Assembly: GCA_021779665.1 (NCBI GenBank)
Contig: JAJYAG010000022.1
Coordinates: forward strand, 1 to 55,354
Length of the DNA: 55,354 bases
DNA from: Bacteroidota bacterium
GTDB lineage: Bacteria; Bacteroidota; Bacteroidia; Bacteroidales; JAAUTT01
Direction of reading: 5' to 3'
The notes under the pieces are model-generated. The model was not told where the DNA came from. It did no database searches and saw nothing but the letters and a program-made list of their open reading frames with translations. Below, in pieces: positions 35,852 to 44,038 of the stretch. Made by a program: the position numbers and the translations under genes. Every line of letters starts with the position of its first letter. Within the stretch, counting starts at the first letter, position 1.

Positions 35852-37432
35852 TTACTGGTTAAAATGTACCGGAGCACTTTCGGTATTTGAATAGCTCAGG
35901 GACGATATCATATAGAAATATTTACCTGTTTCGGTTTTGCTGCTTACCGGAAACGATACGCTTGTATCAGCAGTTGTAATGAATATGTTTTCAGCCTTTT
36001 CGGCACTTGCCGGTTTGCCTTTCCTGAATTTGTATACTACAAAACTTTTGTTGTTTACTCCTGCTTTCCACGAAAGTGTAATTGTTCCATCCGAAACATC
36101 CAAATAGGTATCGGCAGGTACACCGGGCGTTACTGAGGTAATTTTATAATTTACCGACGGCAGTGCCGGATATTTGTATACCTTTTTCAGAAGTTTCTCA
36201 TGAATTTTCAGCGGATTGCTCCGCATAAACTTCGCACTGAAGAACATACTCCCGTTGATATTCGGATATTGGCGGTTCAGCTCAATCTGCCGGATGATCT
36301 CTTTTGACTTGTGCCACTCTTTTTCTTTGGCTTTTCTATCGATGCGGTATGGCGCCTGACCAACATAAACCGGACAACCATAAGAATTGCGGCTCCACCA
36401 GTCGGCCAGAACAGCATAATCGGCTACCTTTTTACCAATCTGCCAGTAAATCTGCGGAACCACATAGTCGATCCAGCCTTCCTTTTGCCACTTGAGAATA
36501 TCGGCGTACAGGTCGTCGTAGTTGGTCTGACCAGCCTGTGTCAACGATCCTGTGGGATCTTTTTCGATATTACGCCAAACTCCGAAAGGCGAAATACCGA
36601 ATTCCACCCAGGGTTTAATGTTGCGAATACTGTCGTGAATTTGTTTGATGATCAGATTTACATTGTCACGACGCCAGTCCTCGCGCTGCTCAGATGAGAA
36701 CCCGCGGGGAAAAGCAGCATAGGTCTTATCGTCGGGGAACTCTTTTTTAGCGATGCGATATGGATAAAAATAGTCGTCCATGTGGATGGCATCTATTTCG
36801 TACCGGCGGACGATGTCGGTCACAACGCGGGTAACAAAGTCACGCGTTTCCTGAAGTCCCGGATTGAAATACAATGTATTGCCATAGGTGAGAAACCACT
36901 CCGGATGAACGTTGGTGATATGGTTCCCGACGGTGGTATTTTTGGCAGTATCGGGGACCGCCCTGTAGGGATTAAGCCAGACATGGATATCGATGCCCCG
37001 CTTGCGACATTCTTTGATTGCAAACTCCAGCGGATCGTAATAGGGATCGGGAGCTTTCCCCTGCTGGCCCGTAAGCCACTGCGACCAGGGCTCGTAAGGC
37101 GAATTGTAAAAAGCATCGGCACAGGGACGGATCTGGAAAATAACTGTATTCATGTGGTATGCCTTGGTGAGATCGAGTAACTCGATCATCTCTTTCTTCT
37201 GAACATCAACAGGGAGACTATCATCAGAAGGCCAGTCGATATTGGCAACTGTTGCAATCCAAACCGCACGCATCTCTCGTTTGGGATAGTTCTGGGCAAA
37301 GGTTGAGAACGAAATAAATAAAAGCAGAGCCGGAAAAATGAAGCCTCTCCACTGTATTACTCTGTGGTTCTCCGTGCCTTCTCCGTGGTTCTCCGTGTAA
37401 CCCGGTTTACTTTTAAAATCTTTTGAATACAT
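35852..37432 (-). CDS. GHL10-family glycosyl hydrolase (DUF187, DigH-like)
   Basis: The 526-residue secreted protein has a GHL10 catalytic barrel with REMRAVWIATVANIDWP, RKRGIDIHVWLNPYRAV and IDAIHMDDYFYPYR, and a C-terminal FN3-like beta domain (about 430-526). E. coli DigH of this family cuts denuded peptidoglycan glycans, which fits a cluster that also has an amidase. The signal peptide is residues 25-46 (QWRGFIFPALLLFISFSTFA) and is preceded by an unusual extension encoded by a dispersed repeat (residues 11-24). The ATG is 20 bases inside the upstream gene; no later start precedes the signal peptide. Confidence 0.9.
   Translation of the reverse strand: MYSKDFKSKPGYTENHGEGTENHRVIQWRGFIFPALLLFISFSTFAQNYPKREMRAVWIATVANIDWPSDDSLPVDVQKKEMIELLDLTKAYHMNTVIFQIRPCADAFYNSPYEPWSQWLTGQQGKAPDPYYDPLEFAIKECRKRGIDIHVWLNPYRAVPDTAKNTTVGNHITNVHPEWFLTYGNTLYFNPGLQETRDFVTRVVTDIVRRYEIDAIHMDDYFYPYRIAKKEFPDDKTYAAFPRGFSSEQREDWRRDNVNLIIKQIHDSIRNIKPWVEFGISPFGVWRNIEKDPTGSLTQAGQTNYDDLYADILKWQKEGWIDYVVPQIYWQIGKKVADYAVLADWWSRNSYGCPVYVGQAPYRIDRKAKEKEWHKSKEIIRQIELNRQYPNINGSMFFSAKFMRSNPLKIHEKLLKKVYKYPALPSVNYKITSVTPGVPADTYLDVSDGTITLSWKAGVNNKSFVVYKFRKGKPASAEKAENIFITTADTSVSFPVSSKTETGKYFYMISSLSYSNTESAPVHFNQ
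37360..37401. repeat. 21-bp tandem repeat coding the N-terminus of GHL10
   Basis: Two units CTCTGTGGTTCTCCGTGCC.. and CTCCGTGGTTCTCCGTGTA.. run head to tail (37360-37380 and 37381-37401). On the coding strand they give the 7-residue repeat TENHGEG / TENHR. The same sequence type is often seen as a noncoding dispersed repeat in bacterial genomes; here it is inside a coding region. Confidence 0.8.
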
Positions 37433-39878
37433 ATCCTTTTTTCTTTAGCGTGTCGATAATGGTGCTTAACTGGTTATAAAACTTATCTGTTCTGTCGGGA
37501 TGCGTGCCTAAGTGAATGAGCAGGATGGCACCATTCAGTTTTTCGGCAGAAGAAGCTTCAAACTTCATTAACTGCTCCATTAAAGCCTGCGACGACTTGT
37601 AGTTTTTCATGTCGGGTGTTGTATAATCGGCATTGGTGCCTGTGCCCGGCGTAAAATTAATCAGCTCCAAACCCATACCGGCGCTCCAGTTGCTGATTGC
37701 TGCATTGTACCATTCGTAAGGAGGCAAAAACACTTTGGCCGAGTCGGGATGAATACCAACCTTTGCAAGCTCCGCATAGTTTGCTTTTAAGTCATTTTCA
37801 AAAACCTCGTGTGTTATTATTACCGAGTCGCGATTTTCCCAGTTCATGTACAGCAGGTGTTTATCCGAATGGGCGCCCACATAATGCTTATCGGCCACCA
37901 TTTTTTTAACAGCCTGCGAGAACTTTGGATTTCGAAGAAAATTCCCAGTAAGAAAGAATGACGCTTTTACCTTTTTCTTTGCAAGTGTTTTCAGGATTTC
38001 ATCAGCACCTTCTCCAAATTCGTCGGCAGAGAATATCAGGCGGATCTCTCTTTTATCAATGTTCCTGCGAACCACGGCGCCCTGGGCATCCACCAGATCT
38101 TTACCGGAGTTCTTCATCTTCATACCTTCGCTTTCGAGGTACGACAAATAAAAGCTCAGACTGGCTGTACCATCCATCGTAGGCTCGTTAGTACTATAAT
38201 CGCCGATATCGTCGTGGTAAACCGCAATCCCATTCTGAAAAGGAGCATAAGGATCTTCGCCGAAGAGTGTGATCCCTTTTAAATTTTTATAGATGGTTGC
38301 ATATACAGGTCCATCGACTAATCCCCCGAAGGTGGTCTGGTTCATCAGTCTGGTGATGGAGGAGTGTGGTTTTAGCGGGTTATCGCTTCCGGCAGGAAAA
38401 CCGCAGATCATGCTGGTGCCCCAGGGATTACAGCCAAAGAGCCAGTCGCGCAGGGCAGCTTCCATTTCAACAAAGCTAGAATCGCCCGAAGCCTGAAAAT
38501 ACAACCTTGACTGTGTCACAGCAGCGGCCACAAGGTTATTCGAACACCAGATAAAAGGAATGCCAATGAGAAAAGGATCGTTTTTGCCCCGGGTGTACAT
38601 ACCTTGCAGTCCTTTCCGCATAAAAGCAATACTCGCCGATGCTTCGCTTCCGTTACCGAGGGCCTGATTGGCATGCCCCATATTGACAAAAGGATAATAC
38701 TGATAGTGACGTGCAGTATCGCGGCCCATCCAGGGAGTGACAGGTTCCAGGGCAGCCCAGTAACCTGCCTGTTTCAGATATGCATTGTTACCTGTGAGTT
38801 TATAAAGTTCGGAAGCGGCAAGTTCCAGATCATCGGCATAGTTATCCTCTTCATAAAAATAGGGCGAAACCACGCATGCAGTCTGCGCCACACCCAGATC
38901 GGTTAACCCGAATTCAAAAGCATCCTCGGCCTTTTTCACAAGCAATTGAGAAAGTGCCGGATCGACACCTTTAAAAACCTGAGCTCCCAAAGCAAAAGCA
39001 GCGCTATACTTTCCGGCGGTGGACGAAACACCTGTTGCCCGGTTTTTGAAAGCGCCCAAACCCTGCGGTTTACCGGTAATAAAATAAACAGGGCGATTTA
39101 ATCCGTTTCCGTATGAAGCCTTATCTTTATTGGGCAACCGAAATCCCTGATGATCGCGGTCGTCGGCAATCTGGTTAAACATAACGCCACTGTCGGGGTT
39201 CATTTTCAGGAGCCAGTCCAAACCCCAGCGTGCCTCATCCAGTATATCTGCAACTCCGTTTTTACCAGGAAGTCCGTTTGCATCAAATTCATCTTTATAA
39301 ACCGCAGGGTTCTTCTGATACGCAAAAAGCATCTGGTAAACAGCATTTGCCGAAGTTGTCACATATTGGAGATAATCGGTGGCATCGTGCCAGCCACCTT
39401 TCACATCAATAATTTCGCCGGTGCGGGTGGGATGATCCACAATAAATCCGTCGTGTGTGTGACAGGAGTCTTTTAAAAAGGGATTATATCCACAACGTTG
39501 CTGACGCATATATTTTAGGATAAAGTCGGAAGATCCTCGGTAAGCATCTGCTGAGATTTTAAACACTGGAGAGATGGCTCTTCCAGCCCTGATATAATAA
39601 CCACCACTTTTCTCCAGTCGGGAGAAATCGAGCCGGGCAGCCATTTTCATTCCCCAGTTGAATCCATTGAACTGCTGAGATTTTCCCGAGAAAACAACTT
39701 CGCCGGTAAGAGCATTGCAAACCTGGAAATCTGTAACTGCGGCCTCCTCATTTGCAATCAACACTGCTACTTTAACAGAATGTGGCAGGTAACCCATCTG
39801 GTTGATGCGGATCCAAACGTCGGCATTTAGTTTAAAAAATGCTGAAAGAAGTAGTGAGAGAAGTGTAAGTTTTTTCAT
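37413..39878 (-). CDS. GH9 glycoside hydrolase fused to NodB-type polysaccharide deacetylase
   Basis: The 821-residue exported protein (signal peptide about 1-18, before DVWIRINQMGY) has an Ig-like CelD_N domain (20-110), a GH9 barrel (about 115-585) and a NodB deacetylase domain (about 612-821). GH9 catalytic residues are present: Asp165 and Asp168 in GGWHDATDYLQY, and acid Glu565 in DIGDYSTNEPTMDG. In the NodB part the metal motif HSDKH (His670, His674) is intact and the aspartate motif reads IFSADEFGEG, but the usual RxPY is LPPY. GH9 enzymes act on beta-1,4-glucans or glucosamine polymers, so a glucosamine-containing glycan is plausible. It overlaps GHL10 by 20 bases. Confidence 0.92.
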   Translation of the reverse strand: MKKLTLLSLLLSAFFKLNADVWIRINQMGYLPHSVKVAVLIANEEAAVTDFQVCNALTGEVVFSGKSQQFNGFNWGMKMAARLDFSRLEKSGGYYIRAGRAISPVFKISADAYRGSSDFILKYMRQQRCGYNPFLKDSCHTHDGFIVDHPTRTGEIIDVKGGWHDATDYLQYVTTSANAVYQMLFAYQKNPAVYKDEFDANGLPGKNGVADILDEARWGLDWLLKMNPDSGVMFNQIADDRDHQGFRLPNKDKASYGNGLNRPVYFITGKPQGLGAFKNRATGVSSTAGKYSAAFALGAQVFKGVDPALSQLLVKKAEDAFEFGLTDLGVAQTACVVSPYFYEEDNYADDLELAASELYKLTGNNAYLKQAGYWAALEPVTPWMGRDTARHYQYYPFVNMGHANQALGNGSEASASIAFMRKGLQGMYTRGKNDPFLIGIPFIWCSNNLVAAAVTQSRLYFQASGDSSFVEMEAALRDWLFGCNPWGTSMICGFPAGSDNPLKPHSSITRLMNQTTFGGLVDGPVYATIYKNLKGITLFGEDPYAPFQNGIAVYHDDIGDYSTNEPTMDGTASLSFYLSYLESEGMKMKNSGKDLVDAQGAVVRRNIDKREIRLIFSADEFGEGADEILKTLAKKKVKASFFLTGNFLRNPKFSQAVKKMVADKHYVGAHSDKHLLYMNWENRDSVIITHEVFENDLKANYAELAKVGIHPDSAKVFLPPYEWYNAAISNWSAGMGLELINFTPGTGTNADYTTPDMKNYKSSQALMEQLMKFEASSAEKLNGAILLIHLGTHPDRTDKFYNQLSTIIDTLKKKGYVFKRF

Positions 39879-39894
39879 GAGTTGATGTATTTAT

Positions 39895-40020
39895 GCCCTC
39901 ATCCCCGGCCCTTCTCCCAAGAGGAGAAGGGTGCCTCCTATTCGAAAGTAACAGAGGAATCATAAAACCCTGGTACTGTTTTAAATACCTCTCCTTCAGG
40001 AGAGGTATTTAGGGTGAGGT
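39895..40020. repeat. GC-rich palindromic repeat element, copy A
   Basis: The ends GCCCTCATCCCCGGCCC and, inverted, ACCTCACCCTAAATACC flank two hairpins: CCCTTCTCC/GGAGAAGGG and ATACCTCTCC/GGAGAGGTAT. It fills most of the 152-base gap between the AmpG-like and GH9 genes. Confidence 0.82.
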
Positions 40021-40030
40021 TTATCAAAGT

Positions 40031-41920
40031 CTATTTTTCTTCACCCTTCTCCTCCTGGGAAGGGGTTTGGGGTGTGGCTTTTTTAATCCCGAAATCCGGC
40101 CGTACTTTTACAAAGAATACAGGTATCATACCCGGGATCATGCAAAGCATCACCCATACGAAAAAGTTTTTGTAGCCAACCATATCCTGCAGCCAGCCCG
40201 AGAACATGCCGGGGATCATCATGCTGGCAGCCATAAAACCGGTAGCTATGGCAAAATGAGCGGTTTTGTTTTTCCCTTCCGAAATATAGATCATGTAAAG
40301 CATGTAAGCGGTGAACCCAAATCCGTACGAAAACTGTTCAACGGCAACGCAAAAACCAATGACCAGGTAATTGGTTGGTTGGGCAAACGAGAGGTAGACA
40401 TAAGCCAGATGAGGCAGGTTGATGGCAAGTACCATCCACCAAAGCCAGTACCTTAAACCCTTTTTTGCAGCTGCAAGACCTCCGAGAATACCTCCAAGAG
40501 TCAGAGCCAGAATACCAAAGGTTCCATAAATTAACCCTACTTCGCCGGTGGTTAAACCTAATCCTCCTATATTCCTGGGATCGAGCATAAATGGCGATGC
40601 CAGTTTTATAAGCTGGGCTTCACCAAAACGATACAGGAGGAGGAAAGATATGATCACCCATATTTCTTTTTTGGCAAAGAAAGATCCGATAGTTTCAAAG
40701 AAGTCGGTAAGCAGATTGTTGTTGGTGCGGACGGCCTTATCACCAACCGGATAGGGCAGCATAAACTTATGGTAAAACGAAAACAATACAAAAAGCACTG
40801 CCAGAATGATAAAAGTAATACTCCACGAAAGATGAATATTTCCGGAAGTTCCCTTAAAAACTGCTTCGGTACCCCGGCTGAGTTTCTGATCGGCCTGAAG
40901 TAAGATGTATGCCGGTTTATCCCAGTTCTTAGCATTAAACGCCAACCTGTCGCCCTCCAAAAGCTTGATACTGTTATCGCCCTTCTGAAACTTCAGGTTT
41001 AACACCATTTCCTTGTTTTCGTCGGGCTTTTTCGAAAGTTTTACGGCAACCACAGCTATGCTTCCTGTTTTGGAGTCCAATGCTGCAGGCGCTTCGCCGG
41101 CGTTAAAGGTTTCCTTCAGAAATTTCCCTAAAGGATTAGAAATATTTCTGGTCCACCACGATACTTTTACCTGTTTGCTTGTAACAGCCTTTGATGCTCC
41201 AAGCACAAAACCATTGCCGGTGTTATGCTCCGAAATAACGGCTTTGATAGAATCGAGCTGACCTTTGGCAATATTTTGTGTTGAAATTTCAACCTTTTCA
41301 GGAAAAACTGCGAAATAGGTCTTTCCTTCGTTTGAGATGCTGTTTAATGAAATTTCGGGCAACTTTACTTCGTTTGAAAACGAAGGTCCAGCCTGGGCAT
41401 TGATGATGATAGGAGGATGACCGGTAGTTGTTTCAAAAAATCCGGCAACTATTATCAGCAATCCCTGGCCAGTGATCATGGCAATTCTGTAAAAAGTACT
41501 GCGGATCCCTACAAAATAAGTCTGCTGGTGTTCGTTCAACCCAAGCATGTAAAACCCGTCGGCGGCAATATCGTGGGTGGCTGAACTGAAAGCCAGGAGC
41601 CACATAAAAATAAGCGTTATCTTAAAAAATACTGGCAAAGGTATTGCCAATGCGATACCGCCCAGTCCGGCGCCAATTAACAACTGCATCACCACAATCC
41701 ACCAGCGTTTGGTTTTCAACAGGTCCACCAGCGGACTCCAGAATGGTTTTATCACCCAGGGCAAATACAGCCAGCTTGTGTATAAGGCAATATCGGTGTT
41801 TGAGATGCCAAGCCGCTTAAACATAATTACGGCGACGGTCATAACCACTACATAGGGAATGCCTTCGGCAAAGTAGAGGGTGGGAATCCAGAACCAGGGA
41901 TTACGGGATGTTTGTTTCAT
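40031..41920 (-). CDS. AmpG-like muropeptide permease with large soluble insertion
   Basis: The 629-residue MFS protein of the PAT/AmpG family has the typical start (NPWFWIPTLYFAEGIPYVVV) and LYLPWVIKPFWSPLVD in the first loop, then SSATHDIAADGFYML. AmpG imports anhydro-muropeptides or their sugars. Between helix 5 (about 145-162) and helix 6 (about 365-385) there is an insertion of about 195 polar, beta-type residues (about 166-362), which should face the periplasm. E. coli AmpG is 491 residues and lacks it. The last 15 residues, ATPQTPSQEEKGEEK, are encoded by a dispersed repeat. Neighbours are SpoIID and GH9. Confidence 0.9.
   Translation of the reverse strand: MKQTSRNPWFWIPTLYFAEGIPYVVVMTVAVIMFKRLGISNTDIALYTSWLYLPWVIKPFWSPLVDLLKTKRWWIVVMQLLIGAGLGGIALAIPLPVFFKITLIFMWLLAFSSATHDIAADGFYMLGLNEHQQTYFVGIRSTFYRIAMITGQGLLIIVAGFFETTTGHPPIIINAQAGPSFSNEVKLPEISLNSISNEGKTYFAVFPEKVEISTQNIAKGQLDSIKAVISEHNTGNGFVLGASKAVTSKQVKVSWWTRNISNPLGKFLKETFNAGEAPAALDSKTGSIAVVAVKLSKKPDENKEMVLNLKFQKGDNSIKLLEGDRLAFNAKNWDKPAYILLQADQKLSRGTEAVFKGTSGNIHLSWSITFIILAVLFVLFSFYHKFMLPYPVGDKAVRTNNNLLTDFFETIGSFFAKKEIWVIISFLLLYRFGEAQLIKLASPFMLDPRNIGGLGLTTGEVGLIYGTFGILALTLGGILGGLAAAKKGLRYWLWWMVLAINLPHLAYVYLSFAQPTNYLVIGFCVAVEQFSYGFGFTAYMLYMIYISEGKNKTAHFAIATGFMAASMMIPGMFSGWLQDMVGYKNFFVWVMLCMIPGMIPVFFVKVRPDFGIKKATPQTPSQEEKGEEK
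40042..40078. repeat. Half copy of the GC-rich repeat coding the AmpG C-terminus
   Basis: The sequence CACCCTTCTCCTCCTGGGAA then GGGGTTTGGGGTGTGGC matches the right-hand end of copy D (TCTCCTCCCTGGAGTGGGG, CTGGGGGTGAGGC). It is read in frame on the minus strand as TPQTPSQEEKGE. Confidence 0.75.
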
Positions 41921-41935
41921 AAGAGTATAATATGG

Positions 41936-41980
41936 GCCTCATCCCCCGGCCCTTCTCCACAGGAGAAGGGAGTATGCTCC
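41936..41980. repeat. GC-rich palindromic repeat element, copy B (left half)
   Basis: GCCTCATCCCCCGGCCC is followed by CCCTTCTCC-ACA-GGAGAAGGG. It lies 16 bases upstream of the AmpG-like start, in the 121-base gap to the SpoIID gene. Confidence 0.82.
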
Positions 41981-42041
41981 GAAAAAGATGAGTGCATAGT
42001 TTTAGTATTTGTAAATTTCTAAAATGTAAGCGAAAACTTAA

Positions 42042-43400
42042 TTAATACATGCCTTTATTCCCCTTCGGGGGATACAGGTGGCTTAATTCTGCTCCTTTGA
42101 AATAATGGTTCAGAATTTCTTTATAGGAATATCCCTTTTCGCCCATCATGGCAGCACCAATCTGACACAGGCCCACACCATGGCCCCAGCCGGCTCCGGT
42201 AAGCACAAATTCTCCCGGAACACCGTTTTGTAAGTTATTCCTGTCGACAACAAAAGCGGAGCTGTAGAGGTGCGACTCAGAAAGTACTTTTCTTATCTGA
42301 AGTTCTTTACCTATGGTGAGAGTAAGCTTTGAACCTACAATCTTCAGTTTGATCAAACGGCCTGAGTTGCCTCTTTCCACAGGCACCAGGTCGATAATAG
42401 CTCCAAAATCTTTCCCGATCTTACGCGAAATGAGCTCTGCAATTTTCTCCTGCGAATAAACCACTTTCCATCGGTAAAAGTCGGTGGTTTCCTGGTCGTA
42501 ATCGTTCAACACCTGCGACAATACTTTTTTATCGTGCGTGTTACAGAAAGCTTCGGGCGGGGTACGGATCCAGTGATCTGCAGCTTTTTCATTGGTTAAA
42601 TCCATATTGTAACCCGAAGGGGTTTGCGGATTATCAACTATTGCCTGAAGATATGGATGGTTCACCGGTTCCCATGTTTTCTCAAAAAGTTCGGTTATAC
42701 CGCCACAGCTTTTGTAAAATCGTGCATCGCATACGTTCCCCTTGTACATCAGGCATAAACCGCGAGTTTCGTCAATGGCTTTTGCAACGAGCTGACTGGT
42801 TTGACGGGTGATCCCCTGGTAACGCTGGCAGTGGTCGTCGGCACAAACATCGAAGTTGGTATGGTCCTCGCGGTCGTACCAGCGGATATATTCTTCGGGG
42901 GTCTCGTAAATGCTCTGGTATTTCTCTTTGGATTGCTCGAGCTGTTTTCCTTTCAGCACCTGCGCAAGGAGCCAGGAACGCGAAATTACGGCATGGGCTT
43001 TCAAAAGCTCCAGACTGCTGGTGGCACTCATTTCGGATGAAATTACGCTCAAAAGGTAATCTTCGAGCGAGAGTACATTGATTGCAGTAAGCTTTTCGTT
43101 TTCAACCAAAAACTGCAACGAACCTTTGAACTTCTGGTTTTCCTTTCTTTCCCAGTGAAATTTGATACCGATGGTTACATTCAGCAAATCGAACGAAGCC
43201 GTTTCGTAATCTTCGGGTTCGAGCAGAAAACTACTGCCCGGCAATGCTAAACCATTCAGCAGAATTTTCCCGTTTGTGTAACTCACACTGTTTTTCCCTA
43301 CGACAGCTTCTCCGGTTTCTTTTAAATTATAAATTCCATTGAGGATAAACTCAATGGCCGGTTCATACATAATTCCAATTCTCAGTTGTGGTTCGTTCAT
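42042..43400 (-). CDS. SpoIID/LytB-domain protein, probable denuded-glycan lytic transglycosylase
   Basis: The 452-residue protein has the SpoIID domain with catalytic Glu123 (LLSVISSEM), SRSW at 140-143, the cysteine pair of FDVCADDHCQRYQG (Cys186, Cys191), FYKSCGGITELFE and the C-terminal GWGHGVGLCQIGAAMMGEKG. SpoIID enzymes are lytic transglycosylases that act on glycan lacking stem peptides; LytB members are amidase enhancers. The N-terminus MNEPQLRIGIMYEPAIEF shows no signal peptide or membrane helix, so it may act in the cytoplasm on imported glycan. It is between the GNAT and AmpG-like genes. Confidence 0.9.
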   Translation of the reverse strand: MNEPQLRIGIMYEPAIEFILNGIYNLKETGEAVVGKNSVSYTNGKILLNGLALPGSSFLLEPEDYETASFDLLNVTIGIKFHWERKENQKFKGSLQFLVENEKLTAINVLSLEDYLLSVISSEMSATSSLELLKAHAVISRSWLLAQVLKGKQLEQSKEKYQSIYETPEEYIRWYDREDHTNFDVCADDHCQRYQGITRQTSQLVAKAIDETRGLCLMYKGNVCDARFYKSCGGITELFEKTWEPVNHPYLQAIVDNPQTPSGYNMDLTNEKAADHWIRTPPEAFCNTHDKKVLSQVLNDYDQETTDFYRWKVVYSQEKIAELISRKIGKDFGAIIDLVPVERGNSGRLIKLKIVGSKLTLTIGKELQIRKVLSESHLYSSAFVVDRNNLQNGVPGEFVLTGAGWGHGVGLCQIGAAMMGEKGYSYKEILNHYFKGAELSHLYPPKGNKGMY

Positions 43401-43421
43401 ACTTTATATTTTTATAGCAGA

Positions 43422-43534
43422 CTGTGTGAGAAGGCCGGAAAGACTTCGACTACGCTCAGTCGGACGTGACAAAATCAGCCATTTGCCCTATTGAGCGGAG
43501 TCGAAATATGACTGTTCGTTGACTTTTCACACAG
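43422..43534. mobile_element. 113-bp MITE-like imperfect palindrome
   Basis: Outer ends CTGTGTGAGAA (43422-43432) and TTTTCACACAG (43524-43534) are inverted with one mismatch. Inside, TTCGACTACGCTCAGTCGGA faces ATTGAGCGGAGTCGAA. It has no coding capacity and fills the gap between the GNAT stop and the SpoIID start. A TTCGACTCCGCTCA-type core is typical of dispersed non-autonomous repeats. Confidence 0.7.
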
Positions 43535-43540
43535 CCTCAT

Positions 43541-44035
43541 TTAAACTGAAGCTTTTATTACCATTTCAAGAACCGGATACACCGGATCGTGAAATCCAAA
43601 TTTACGATATAATTTTTCTCCATCCTGAGAGGTATGCAGCGCCACTTTGCTGATTCCCATTTTTGCCGCATGTTTCAAAAGCTGGCTGAGAATCATGGAA
43701 GAGATACCTTTCCGCCGCGCCTCAGGAACGGTATACATATTCAGAATATCGCCTTCCAGGTATGAGGCTCTGTTAAAATCGCCCGGAATTTTCTTTATCA
43801 CCATTGCTCCAAAAGCAAGAGCTTTTCCTTCGTAAACAGCCATCAGGGCAAAAAAGCTTCCCTCTGCCATGGACATCCGGAAATATGCTTCCAGTTCCTC
43901 TGTGAGGGTCTTTTTATAATCATCACTTCTTTCCCCCTGCAACTGAGTAAGGTAATTGAGCCGATGCTCAGTCATAATGCTGATATCTGTCTCTTCAACC
44001 TTTCGGATTACGATTTTTGAAAGTTCGATATCCAT
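43541..44035 (-). CDS. GNAT-family N-acetyltransferase
   Basis: The 164-residue protein has the acetyl-CoA binding motif VPEARRKGISSMILSQLLKH and the C-terminal ISKVALHTSQDGEKLYRKFG of GNAT enzymes. It is cytoplasmic, with no signal peptide, and lies three bases after the DUF4922 gene, so it is co-translated. Its acceptor is unknown; in this context re-acetylation of an amino sugar or a peptide amine is possible but is inference. Confidence 0.85.
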   Translation of the reverse strand: MDIELSKIVIRKVEETDISIMTEHRLNYLTQLQGERSDDYKKTLTEELEAYFRMSMAEGSFFALMAVYEGKALAFGAMVIKKIPGDFNRASYLEGDILNMYTVPEARRKGISSMILSQLLKHAAKMGISKVALHTSQDGEKLYRKFGFHDPVYPVLEMVIKASV

Positions 44036-44038
44036 TTG

